From positions 74,896-114,514 of the forward strand of contig CAINUX010000022.1 in the NCBI GenBank assembly GCA_903853895.1: a stretch of DNA of 39,619 bases. The letters run 5' to 3'. The stretch is from an uncultured beta proteobacterium. GTDB taxonomy: Bacteria; Pseudomonadota; Gammaproteobacteria; Burkholderiales; Burkholderiaceae_C. Each line of letters starts with the position of its first letter. Position 1 is the stretch's first letter. Shown one piece after another: positions 23,931 to 31,538 of this stretch. Both the position numbers and the translations under genes were made by a program. Under the pieces are notes generated by a model, which was given only the letters and a program-made list of their open reading frames with translations, had not been told where the DNA came from and ran no database searches.

Positions 23931-25176
23931 CTTCCACCTCCAGTCGGATCACGCGCGCCGCGCCCTTGGTCGAGGCCGGTGCCGCTGGCGCGGACACCAC
24001 ACCAATTTCCTCATCCTGCAAATAGCAGCCCGGGTCCTCGGACCAGGCGTCGCCTGTCAATTGCTGGGCGCGCACGCGGGTATTGCCGCCGCAAATGTCA
24101 AACTGTGTGCACTGGGCGCAACGTCCGCTCACTTGGCGCGGCTTGGCCTTGAGGCCGGCCATCAGCGGGTCGGTCGTGTCCTGCCAGATGTCGGCAAACT
24201 TGCGCTCGCGCACGCTGCCCAGATTGTGGTGCCACCACATGGTGTCGGGATGCACGATGCCCAGGTTATCGATATTGGCCACGTTCACGCCGCTGGAGTT
24301 GCCACCCCAGGCCACCAGGCGCTGACGCACTTCGGCTGCAAAGCGGGCATGCAGCTCGGGCTCGCGTTTTTCCAGCCAGTGCAGCAGGTAGGGGCCGTCG
24401 GCGTCGTTGTTGCCGGTCACATATTCCTCGTCCAGGCCCTGGACCGCGGCATCCCAGGCGCGATCCAGCAACCGGTCCATCGCTTCCCGGGTAGCCATGT
24501 GGTGGGCGTCCTTGCCGCGGTGGGTATTGCCTCGCCCGGCATAGTTCAGGTGCGAAAAATAGAATTTGTGGGCGCCCTCCTCGCGCATCAGGTCGAGCAA
24601 AGGCGGGAAGTCGTGCGCATTGAGCGCCGTCATGGTGTAGCGCAGGCCGACCTTGATGCCGCGTGCGTGCAGAAAGCGCACCCCGGCCAGGCTCAGATCG
24701 AATGCCCCTTCCAGGCGACGGAACTTGTCGTGCGTGGCTTTCAGTCCATCCAGGCTGATGCCGACATAGTCAAACCCGAGTGCCGCAATCGTGTCGGCCA
24801 TGGGCTCGTCGATCAGCGTGCCGTTGCTGGACAGGCTGGTGTGAAAGCCCATGTCCTTGGCGCGTTGCGCAATCTCGAAGAAGTCCGGCCGCAGCAGGGG
24901 CTCGCCGCCAGACAGGATCAGGGCTGGCACACCAGCCGCCTTGAGGTCGACCATGGCATCAAAGACCTCCTGCGTGCTCAGTTCACCGGCATAGTCGTGG
25001 TCGGCCGATTGCGCGTAGCAGTGCTTGCAGGTCAGGTTGCAGCGGCGGATCAGATTCCAGATCACCACCGGGCCTCGTCGGGACAGGGCGGCGCTGGCGC
25101 GGCGGGCTGGCTCGGGATAGACGCCGGTGGCCTGGGCGCTTGCCAGCTCACGCATAAATTGGGTGATACGAAACAT
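23923..25176 (-). CDS. nirJ: Heme d1 biosynthesis radical SAM protein NirJ
   Basis: NirJ is a radical SAM enzyme that removes propionate side chains from didecarboxysiroheme in heme d1 synthesis. The radical cluster motif CNLTCKHCYAQS (Cx3Cx2C) lies near residue 47, followed by ILSGGEPLLRPDF and SSNGTLIDEP. The C-terminal SPASM-like region carries CAQCTQFDICGGNTRVRA for a second cluster. The length of 417 residues includes an Ala-rich tail after about residue 385 (SAPAAPAS). It lies six bases after nirH and overlaps nirN. Confidence 0.93.
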   Translation of the reverse strand: MFRITQFMRELASAQATGVYPEPARRASAALSRRGPVVIWNLIRRCNLTCKHCYAQSADHDYAGELSTQEVFDAMVDLKAAGVPALILSGGEPLLRPDFFEIAQRAKDMGFHTSLSSNGTLIDEPMADTIAALGFDYVGISLDGLKATHDKFRRLEGAFDLSLAGVRFLHARGIKVGLRYTMTALNAHDFPPLLDLMREEGAHKFYFSHLNYAGRGNTHRGKDAHHMATREAMDRLLDRAWDAAVQGLDEEYVTGNNDADGPYLLHWLEKREPELHARFAAEVRQRLVAWGGNSSGVNVANIDNLGIVHPDTMWWHHNLGSVRERKFADIWQDTTDPLMAGLKAKPRQVSGRCAQCTQFDICGGNTRVRAQQLTGDAWSEDPGCYLQDEEIGVVSAPAAPASTKGAARVIRLEVEGA

Positions 25177-25182
25177 GATTTT

Positions 25183-25689
25183 TCAACTTTCAGTAGTGGC
25201 GTTCTGCCCCATTCTTGCCAGCCGCAATCCGGTCTTTTTCAGGATGGCGGTGGAATACAAAATCTCATGAGCACGGCAGGCCGCGCCCAGCAGTGCACGC
25301 AGTTGTTCGGCCTGCTTCTCAACCTCGGCGCGGTCGCGACCGTGCAGCATCGCAAACAGGTTGTAGGGCCAAATGCCGACGTAGCGCGGACGCCGGTAGC
25401 AGTGGCTGACACCCGGCAACGCGCCGATCTGCTCGCCCAGACTATCCACCTGCGCGTCGTCCACATCCCAGACGCTCATGCCATTGGCGACAAAGCCCAG
25501 GCGGTAGTGGTTAGGCACGGCCCCGATGCGGCGGATCAGCCCCCCTTGCTGCATTTGCGCGAGGCGCTCACGCACCTGCGCACTGCGGACCCCAAGGCGC
25601 TCGGCGATGGCGTCGTAGGGTCGCGCCACCAGCGGCAAACCGCCCTGGGTGGCGGCGATCAACTGGCGGTCGAATTCAGACAGGGCCAT
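25183..25689 (-). CDS. nirH: Siroheme decarboxylase subunit NirH
   Basis: This 168-residue Lrp/AsnC-like protein belongs to the NirD/L/G/H set that decarboxylates siroheme to 12,18-didecarboxysiroheme. The N-terminal HTH-like half begins MALSEFDRQLIAATQGGLPL, followed by RPYDAIAERLGV. The C-terminal ferredoxin-like half has the HCYRRPRYVGIWPYNLFAMLHG segment with the conserved Tyr-Arg-Arg and Asn-Leu-Phe features. I take the ATG at 25689, which overlaps nirG by 14 bp, rather than an upstream start. H versus G is assigned by gene order. Confidence 0.87.
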   Translation of the reverse strand: MALSEFDRQLIAATQGGLPLVARPYDAIAERLGVRSAQVRERLAQMQQGGLIRRIGAVPNHYRLGFVANGMSVWDVDDAQVDSLGEQIGALPGVSHCYRRPRYVGIWPYNLFAMLHGRDRAEVEKQAEQLRALLGAACRAHEILYSTAILKKTGLRLARMGQNATTES

Positions 25690-26161
25690 GTGCGCCTCCA
25701 TCAGTCGCAGCATTGCCCAGGGGCAGGCGCAACTCGACAAAAAACTCTTTCTCTTTCGGGAACGCGTAAACCTTTAAACCGGTGTCGGCTTCGATGCGGG
25801 CAATCGCCTCTGCCGCGGCCTGCGGCGACTCGGCGCCAACGACAAACCACATATTCAGCGCATGCTCGCGCCGGTAGTTGTGGGCCACCTCCGGCAAGGC
25901 GTTAACCAGCGCCGTCACTTCCTCAAAACGATCCTCCGGCGCCTGCAGCGCAGCCAGCACAAACTGCCCACCGGCACGTTCGATCTGGAATAGCGGGCCA
26001 AAACGCGTCAGGTAGCCGCGCTCCAGCAGGCTGTGCAGCGAGTCGATCACGGCCGCCTCATCCATGCCCAGCGCGGTGCCGACCTCGGCGTAGGGCCGCT
26101 CAGACAGCGGGAAGCCACCGTGCAGGTAGTCGATCAGGCGGATTTCTTCAGGCAACAGCAT
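25676..26161 (-). CDS. nirG: Siroheme decarboxylase subunit NirG
   Basis: This 161-residue Lrp/AsnC-like protein, third member of the decarboxylase set, starts MLLPEEIRLIDYLHGGFPLS and has AYAEVG-type HTH residues and the C-terminal VAHNYRREHALNMWFVVGAE segment. The ATG at 26161 overlaps the end of nirDL by 14 bp, the same overlap length as between nirG and nirH. The open frame runs further upstream, but that portion is a shadow of nirDL. Its domain plan matches nirH and each half of nirDL, showing descent by duplication. Confidence 0.87.
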   Translation of the reverse strand: MLLPEEIRLIDYLHGGFPLSERPYAEVGTALGMDEAAVIDSLHSLLERGYLTRFGPLFQIERAGGQFVLAALQAPEDRFEEVTALVNALPEVAHNYRREHALNMWFVVGAESPQAAAEAIARIEADTGLKVYAFPKEKEFFVELRLPLGNAATDGGAHGPV

Positions 26162-27203
26162 AGGAAACCTCGGTCCTGGCCAGCCCGGCTTCGCACCAGT
26201 CTGCGGGCAACGTGCGAAATCGCCGCGCCCCGGTCTGCTTGAAGCGTTGGCGCGAAAACAGAACCTGATGCGCAAACCCACCCAACTCGCAGTTATCGAT
26301 GACGCGCGCAATCGCCGCCTGCACCGCCGACCGATCGGTGCCATGCACCATGAAATACAGGTTGTACGGCCAGCCCGGAGCCGGCTGGCGGCGGTAGGAC
26401 AGCGTGACACCAGCCTCGCGCGCCACGCGCGCGCCGCACGCGTCAACCAGTTCGGCGGGTACGTTGAACACGGTCATTGCATTGGCGTCGAAGCCAAATT
26501 CATGGTGGCGCACGATGGTGCCAAAGCGGCGCAGCGTGCCGGCATCCAGCCAGGCCTGCAACTTACCGAGCACGCGGTCTGGCGTGCAGCCCAACGCCAG
26601 CGCCCATTCGTCAAAAGGCCGCTCCACCAGCGGCAAACCTTCTTCCAGCAGCGCCGCCAGCGCGCGGTCCGTGTCGGCCACCACCGGCGCCAGGTGCTGG
26701 TCACTCTGCGCCACCGGCGCGCCGGCTACGCGCGCGCGCAGGTCAAAGCCGAGGTCGATGCGGTAGGGTCGCACCATGGGCAGGCGCAGCGCAGCCAGCC
26801 CGGTATCGCGCTCCAGCCCCAGCATGGCTTGCTCCAGCGATTCGGCGTCGTAGGCGGTCATCACAAACCACAGGTTGAAACGGTCTTCGCGCTCGTAGTT
26901 GTGGTTCACGCCCGGATGGGCCGAGACGATGGCCGCAACTTCCTGCAGGCGCTCGGGCGGCACCGCCATCGCGGACAGCAGCGCAGCGCCGCCGGCATGG
27001 GCACTGAAGACCCCACCGATGCGGCTCAGGGCTCCGCCACTGCGCAAGGCCGTGAGAAGTGCCAGCACTTCAGCGCTGGAGCGTCCCAATTGCCGGGCCA
27101 GCACAGCATAGGGTTCGCGCACCAGCGGGAAATTGCGTTGCCAGGGATTGAGCAGCGCCAACGCGTCGGGCAGGCTGCTGGGACACAGAGGGTTGAACTG
27201 CAT
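26148..27203 (-). CDS. nirDL: Siroheme decarboxylase NirDL fusion
   Basis: This 351-residue protein is made of two Lrp/AsnC-like units in tandem: residues 1 to about 160 (NirD-like, with HNYEREDRFNLWFVMTAYD) and about 180-340 (NirL-like, with LSYRRQPAPGWPYNLYFMVHG). It forms the siroheme decarboxylase with NirG and NirH in the cytoplasm. In Pseudomonas nirD and nirL are separate genes, while fused NirDL is known in other denitrifiers. The ATG at 27203 is two bases after the nirF stop, and a TTG at 27209 is in frame. A Pro-poor Ala/Asp linker joins the halves. Confidence 0.9.
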   Translation of the reverse strand: MQFNPLCPSSLPDALALLNPWQRNFPLVREPYAVLARQLGRSSAEVLALLTALRSGGALSRIGGVFSAHAGGAALLSAMAVPPERLQEVAAIVSAHPGVNHNYEREDRFNLWFVMTAYDAESLEQAMLGLERDTGLAALRLPMVRPYRIDLGFDLRARVAGAPVAQSDQHLAPVVADTDRALAALLEEGLPLVERPFDEWALALGCTPDRVLGKLQAWLDAGTLRRFGTIVRHHEFGFDANAMTVFNVPAELVDACGARVAREAGVTLSYRRQPAPGWPYNLYFMVHGTDRSAVQAAIARVIDNCELGGFAHQVLFSRQRFKQTGARRFRTLPADWCEAGLARTEVSYAVA

Positions 27204-27205
27204 CG

Positions 27206-28426
27206 TCAAAACCCCATGCGCGCCGCGCGTGACGTGAAAAAGATGCCACTGGGCGCATCAATTTGCAGTTGGGCCAGTGTTTGCAGTGATGCTGTGTCAA
27301 TGACGCTGACGCGGTTGTCGTCGCGCGAGCTGATCCACACGGCCTCGCCGCGCGGTGTGAATTCCATGTGCAGCACGGCCTTGCCCGGGGTCAGCGTGGC
27401 AACGATCTTTTGCGTCGGCGTGTCGATGACTTGCACCCGGTCGTAGTCGGGCACCGCGAAATTGACCCAGATCTGGCGCCCATCGGGCCGCGCGATCACG
27501 AACACCGGTTGCCCCGCCACCGGGATACGCCCCACCTCCTGCCAGCTCTGCGTGTCCACCACCAGCACCTCGTGGCGGCCAATCGCCGGCAAGTAGGCGT
27601 AGCGACCGGCAACGGCCCAGCCGCGCAAATGCGGCATCTTGTAGACCGGCAAGGGCTCCTGCCCGCGGCCATAGCCGTCCAGGATGCGGCGCACGCGCGG
27701 CTCCGGCTCCCACAGGTCGACCAAGGCCAGGCCGTCCTCACCAAACAGACCGGCGATGTAGTGGCGGCCGTTGGGCGTGACCAGCGCGTCGTACGGCGAT
27801 TTGCCGATGTTCTGGAGCTTGGTCAGCTTGGGGCTGCGCACGTCGGACAGGTCGGCAATCCAGATTGCGTTGGCATCGAACAGGCAGTAGGCAAAGCGCC
27901 GTCCCGGCAGGTCGACCAGGCCGACGACGCGCGACAGCTTGCCCGGCGCGTATTCGGCCGGCAGGTCGGCCACCAGCTCCAGCGTCTGGGCGTCAAACAC
28001 CTTGACGCCGCCGGGCGTGTAGTTCTGCGCCGCGACCAGCGTGCCGTCGGCGCTGATGGCGCCGCCAATGGAATTGCCGGCCTGCATGATGCGTGCAACC
28101 AACTTGCGCTGCAATACATCGACCTTGGACAGCGCGCCATCGCGCCCAAACACATAGGCGAAGCGGGCATCGCGCGAGAACACCACCGAGGCGTGAGACA
28201 AATCGCCCAGGCCGGTGACTTCGGCCACCAGCTCGCGCCGCGAAGTGTTGATGATGGCCAGCGTGCCGCGCGCGCGCTCCACGACTACACCCAGGTCGCC
28301 ACTGCCCTCCAGGGCCGGGGCGGACCAGCTGGCGCAGCCGCTCTGCAGCAGGGGAAGGGCGGCCAACGCCGCCAGCAGGCTTCTTCGGTTCATTGCATTG
28401 GGGGTCATACCGTTCATACCGTTCAT
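27206..28426 (-). CDS. nirF: Heme d1 biosynthesis protein NirF
   Basis: This 406-residue lipoprotein or periplasmic propeller protein is needed for heme d1 formation. The ATG at 28426 overlaps the nirC stop (ATGA) and follows AGGAAG. Three more in-frame ATGs lie at 28417, 28408 and 28393, so the N-terminus reads MNGMNGMTPNAMNRRSLL. A signal with lipobox LLQSGCAS follows. The propeller resembles the d1 domain of NirN without a cytochrome part (LGVVVERARGTLAIINTSRR, VFSRDARFAYVFGRDG, KMPHLRGWAVAGRYAYLPA). Confidence 0.92.
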   Translation of the reverse strand: MNGMNGMTPNAMNRRSLLAALAALPLLQSGCASWSAPALEGSGDLGVVVERARGTLAIINTSRRELVAEVTGLGDLSHASVVFSRDARFAYVFGRDGALSKVDVLQRKLVARIMQAGNSIGGAISADGTLVAAQNYTPGGVKVFDAQTLELVADLPAEYAPGKLSRVVGLVDLPGRRFAYCLFDANAIWIADLSDVRSPKLTKLQNIGKSPYDALVTPNGRHYIAGLFGEDGLALVDLWEPEPRVRRILDGYGRGQEPLPVYKMPHLRGWAVAGRYAYLPAIGRHEVLVVDTQSWQEVGRIPVAGQPVFVIARPDGRQIWVNFAVPDYDRVQVIDTPTQKIVATLTPGKAVLHMEFTPRGEAVWISSRDDNRVSVIDTASLQTLAQLQIDAPSGIFFTSRAARMGF

Positions 28427-28779
28427 TTCCGTGCTTCCTGCGGGAACCCCGCCAATAGCCGTTGCGCGATCCAGGTGGCTTCCGCCTCGCTGAGCATGGC
28501 TTTCCAGGGTGGCATGGGCGTACCCGGACGCCCGCCGTAAATGGTGGCTGCCAGCGACTCCACCGGCTTGTCGGCCAGGGCCGCCGGCGTCAGCGCGGGG
28601 CCCAGGCCGCCGGTCAGGTGCATGCCGTGGCAGGAACCGCAGTCCTGGCGCACCATGCGGATCAGCGTCTGCTCGCGCGTGGGCGCCTGCTGGGCTGCGA
28701 CCGGTGTCGCCAGGAGGACGGTTGCAAGGCACAACAGCCGCAGGCCAGCCTTGATCGGGGAGGAGTTGTCACGCAACAT
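28423..28779 (-). CDS. nirC: Cytochrome c NirC
   Basis: This is a 118-residue periplasmic c-type cytochrome. A signal peptide (LRLLCLATVLLATPVAA) precedes the heme-binding CGSCH in VRQDCGSCHGMHLTGG, and the axial Met is likely in GTPMPPWKAM. NirC donates electrons in heme d1 synthesis or to NirS. It is the first gene of the minus-strand nir operon and overlaps nirF by four bases. AGG lies 4 bases before the ATG. Confidence 0.9.
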   Translation of the reverse strand: MLRDNSSPIKAGLRLLCLATVLLATPVAAQQAPTREQTLIRMVRQDCGSCHGMHLTGGLGPALTPAALADKPVESLAATIYGGRPGTPMPPWKAMLSEAEATWIAQRLLAGFPQEARK

Positions 28780-28793
28780 GTGCCTATCATTGC

Positions 28794-28807
28794 TTGACTT
28801 AAGTCAT
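28794..28807. promoter_or_regulatory. Dnr/FNR-type regulator box between nirC and nirE
   Basis: TTGACTTAAGTCAT contains the perfect 12-bp palindrome TGACTTAAGTCA and fits the CRP/FNR family pattern TTGAy-N4-rTCAA. Dnr/NnrR regulators with such sites turn on nir genes under low oxygen and nitric oxide. The centre is 28800.5, which would put a class II start near 28842, ahead of nirE at 28884. For nirC the geometry is less good, with the box only about 20 bp from its ATG. A second inverted repeat, TCCTTA-N8-TAAGGA (28811-28830), follows. Confidence 0.6.
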
Positions 28808-28883
28808 TTGTCCTTAGACTAAATTAAGGACAGACCGCGTGGGGCCGGGCCCAATATGCCAAGCCGACCCTAGGACGAAAACC

Positions 28884-29708
28884 ATGAGAAATTTCGACGA
28901 TTGCGCACCAATCCCCCAGCAGACAAGCTACAAGGCCATTCCCCCTGCACTCGTGACGTTAATGGGAGCGGGACCGGGCGACCCCGAGTTGTTGACCGTC
29001 AAGGCGCTACGGGCCCTGCAATCCGCCGAGCTGCTGCTGCACGACCACCTGGTCAGTGATGCCATCCTGGAGCTGGCCCCGGCCCAGGCCGAGCGCATCT
29101 ATGTCGGCAAGGAATCCTCACGCCACACCATGCCGCAGGAAGAGATTGGCGCGCTGATGGTGCGCCTGGCCCGCCAGGGCCGCCGGGTGTTGCGCATCAA
29201 GGGCGGCGACGGCTATATTTTTGGCCGTGGCGGCGAAGAGGCACAGGTGCTGGCCGCCGCAGGCATCCCATTCACGGTGATTCCGGGAATCACCGCGGCC
29301 CAGGGCGCGGCGGCTGCTTGCGGCATTCCGCTGACCCACCGCGACCACGCGCGCACCCTTGTGCTGACCACCGGGCATTTGCAGGAAAACCGCCAGGTCG
29401 ATCTGGACTGGCAGGCACTGGCGCGGCCGCAACAGACTGTTGTGATCTACATGGGCCTGGGCACGCTGCCCATCATTTGCGAGCAATTGATCGCCCACGG
29501 ACTCCCCGCCAGCACACCGGCGGCACTGATCGAACGGGCCACGCTGCCGGAGCAGCGTTGCATCACCGGCACCTTGCGCGATTTGCCGGCGGTCGCCCGA
29601 TCCGCTGAACTCAAGCCCCCCACACTGATCGTGATCGGAGAGGTCGTAAACTTGCATGCTGCTTTGGCAACCGCACAGGTTTTCGTTCCAAGCTCCACCG
29701 ATCCATGA
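28884..29708 (+). CDS. nirE: Uroporphyrinogen-III C-methyltransferase NirE
   Basis: This 274-residue SUMT methylates uroporphyrinogen III at C2 and C7 to give precorrin-2, the entry to siroheme and heme d1. Motifs are GAGPGDPELLTVKALRALQ, HDHLVSD, VGKESSRHTMPQ, RIKGGDGYIFGRGGEE, VIPGITAAQGAAAACGIPLT and VIYMGLGTL. The ATG at 28884 follows AGGA at 9 bases. Its divergent position from nirC across a Dnr-type box supports the nirE name; a general CobA role cannot be excluded. It lacks the CysG N-terminal domains. Its stop overlaps the next gene (ATGA). Confidence 0.9.
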   Translation: MRNFDDCAPIPQQTSYKAIPPALVTLMGAGPGDPELLTVKALRALQSAELLLHDHLVSDAILELAPAQAERIYVGKESSRHTMPQEEIGALMVRLARQGRRVLRIKGGDGYIFGRGGEEAQVLAAAGIPFTVIPGITAAQGAAAACGIPLTHRDHARTLVLTTGHLQENRQVDLDWQALARPQQTVVIYMGLGTLPIICEQLIAHGLPASTPAALIERATLPEQRCITGTLRDLPAVARSAELKPPTLIVIGEVVNLHAALATAQVFVPSSTDP

Positions 29709-30193
29709 CCACCGCCCCAGATAACCCGCTCCAGGTCCACTCCAACGACGTCAGCACTGGCCGTTTCGCGCCCCATGGCGAGTTCCGCATATGGACCGAG
29801 GGCGACATCCTGTACTACGACGCCACCGGCCCCTTCAACCTGGAAGCCCTGCACGCACTGGCGGCAGCCCGCGTCAAGATCGTGCAACAGTGGAAGCCGG
29901 GGCGCCGTATCGCGGCCCTGGTGCACTGGCACAAGAGCGCATTGATGTCCCCCGAGGCCTTTGCCGCCTATGGCCAAGGCCTTGAGCGCTTCCACGAAAG
30001 TGTCAACCTGCCAGTCGCGCTGGCTTGGGTGGCCTCACCGGACGTGGAAGGCATGCAGCTGATGATCAACAAGTTTGAAGAATTGTTCGCCCGACGCAAG
30101 ACCAATTTCCGCCTGTTCGACGATCTGGACGCGGCACGCGCCTGGGTCAACCAGTGTCTGGACACGGTGAACGGCGAACCGCCGTCAACCTGA
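29705..30193 (+). CDS. Small STAS/SpoIIAA-like protein, function unknown
   Basis: This 162-residue soluble protein has no signal peptide. The pattern FRIWTEGDILYYDATGPFNLEALHALAAARVKIV, then RRIAALVHWHKSALMSPEAF and VALAWVASPDVEGMQLM, resembles STAS/SpoIIAA-like folds with alternating beta and alpha segments. It overlaps nirE by four bases, so it should be translated with it. A link to heme d1 synthesis or to its regulation is inferred from position only. It is followed by a degraded copy of the 57-bp repeat. Confidence 0.75.
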   Translation: MTTAPDNPLQVHSNDVSTGRFAPHGEFRIWTEGDILYYDATGPFNLEALHALAAARVKIVQQWKPGRRIAALVHWHKSALMSPEAFAAYGQGLERFHESVNLPVALAWVASPDVEGMQLMINKFEELFARRKTNFRLFDDLDAARAWVNQCLDTVNGEPPST

Positions 30194-30197
30194 ATGC

Positions 30198-30254
30198 ACT
30201 ACTACTTTTATAGCAGCTTACATAGATCCGACGAGGGCTAGCGCCCTATTTGAC
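30198..30254 (-). repeat. 57-bp palindromic repeat, intergenic copy
   Basis: This aligns without gaps to the copies in dnaX and addA; the core ACGAGGGCTAGCG is conserved. The stem at its left end is partly lost (CTA/TAG remain). Its right end overlaps the last codons and the TAG stop of the flavoprotein gene, so the repeat may have supplied that stop. Confidence 0.7.
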
Positions 30255-31538
30255 TTGCAAGAACTGCCGCACCCCCTGCCCTGCGCGCCGCCCACTGGCA
30301 AAGCAGGCCTGTAGCAGATAGCCGCCGGTTGGGGCCTCCCAGTCCAGCATCTCCCCGGCGCAAAACACACCGGGCAGAGACTCCAGCATCAAGTCTGGCG
30401 TCATCGCCTCGAACAGCACGCCACCGGCCGTGCTGATGGCCTCGTCGATGGGGCGCGTGGCGGTCAGCGTGATGGGCAAAGCCTTGATGGCGGCGGCGAG
30501 CTGCACGGGGTCGGCCATCACCTCCTTCGACAGGCATTCGTACAGCATGCCGGCCTTGATGCCGTCGATGTGAAGGCGGCTTTTCAGGTGGCTGGACAGC
30601 GAGCGCGTGCCGCGCGGGTGCTGCACCTCGGTCAGCACGCGCTCAGGCGGCATGTCCGGCAGCAGGTCCAGATGGAAGGTGGCGCTGCCGGTGCGGATGA
30701 TGTCGTCGCGCAGCAGGCTGGACGCGGCGTAGACCAGGCTGCCTTCCACGCCCGTGGCCGTGGCCACAAATTCGCCCTTGCGCTCAAACTGCACGCCCTG
30801 CGACGTCGTCACGGCGATGGCCACCGACTTGAAGGGTTGTCCCGCGAAACGGCTGGCAAAGTGTTCGGTCCAACCGCCCTTGACGTCAAAGCCGCAATTG
30901 GACGGCAGCAGCGGCGCCACGGCCACGCCACGCGCGGTGAGCAGTGGCACCCAGGCGCCATTGGAACCCAAACGAGCCCAGCTGCCGCCACCCAGTGCCA
31001 GCACCATGGCACCGGCCCGCACCTGCAGCGGGCCTTGTGGCGTGTCAAAGCACAGAGTGGAGGCGTTGCCCTCCGCCCAGCCGGTCCAGCGGTGGCGCAT
31101 GTGGAATTGCACACCCGGACCTTGGACGGGATGGCGCAGCCGCTGCAACCAGGCCCGCAGCAGGGGAGCAGCCTTCATGTCCTTGGGAAAGACCCGGCCC
31201 GATGAGCCGACAAAGGTCTCGATACCCAGGCTCAGGGCCCAAGCGCGCACTGCCTCTGGATCAAAGTCCTTCAGCAGGTCTTCAATGGCGGCACGGCGTG
31301 CGCCGTAGCGCCCGGCGAACGTGTCGGCGCCCTCGGAATGCGTGAGGTTGAGCCCGCCCTTGCCGGCCAGCAGGAACTTGCGGCCAATCGAGGGCATGGC
31401 GTCAAACAGATGCACGGCCAAGCCGGCATCGCTGAGTACCTGGGCCGCCATCAGGCCGGCGGGACCACCGCCAATGATGGCGATGGGAACAGTGATGGGC
31501 GCGGTGGCAGGAACGGTCAAAGGGTTTTCAGGATTCAT
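30246..31538 (-). CDS. FAD-dependent oxidoreductase, BaiN/HI0933 (TIGR03862-like) family
   Basis: This 430-residue flavoprotein has an N-terminal Rossmann FAD motif IAIIGGGPAGLMAAQVLSDA, then FDAMPSIGRKFLLAGKGGLNLTHSE, typical of the HI0933 family. FVGSSGRVFPKDMKAAPLL and the C-terminal GVLFEAMTPDLMLESLPGVFCAGEMLDWEAPTGGYLLQACFASG complete the pattern. The substrate is unknown; relatives are annotated as NAD(P)/FAD oxidoreductases or BaiN-like. It overlaps the end of the addA-like gene by four bases. The N-terminal 17 residues before the Rossmann fold are low complexity, so a slightly later start is possible. Confidence 0.9.
   Translation of the reverse strand: MNPENPLTVPATAPITVPIAIIGGGPAGLMAAQVLSDAGLAVHLFDAMPSIGRKFLLAGKGGLNLTHSEGADTFAGRYGARRAAIEDLLKDFDPEAVRAWALSLGIETFVGSSGRVFPKDMKAAPLLRAWLQRLRHPVQGPGVQFHMRHRWTGWAEGNASTLCFDTPQGPLQVRAGAMVLALGGGSWARLGSNGAWVPLLTARGVAVAPLLPSNCGFDVKGGWTEHFASRFAGQPFKSVAIAVTTSQGVQFERKGEFVATATGVEGSLVYAASSLLRDDIIRTGSATFHLDLLPDMPPERVLTEVQHPRGTRSLSSHLKSRLHIDGIKAGMLYECLSKEVMADPVQLAAAIKALPITLTATRPIDEAISTAGGVLFEAMTPDLMLESLPGVFCAGEMLDWEAPTGGYLLQACFASGRRAGQGVRQFLQVK

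Noticed and set aside
23845-25905. A 686-codon open frame on the plus strand opposite nirJ and nirH
   Set aside because: It is an antisense shadow in high-GC DNA: no recognisable domain, His/Gln/Arg-rich composition, and the opposite strand carries clear NirJ and NirH motifs.
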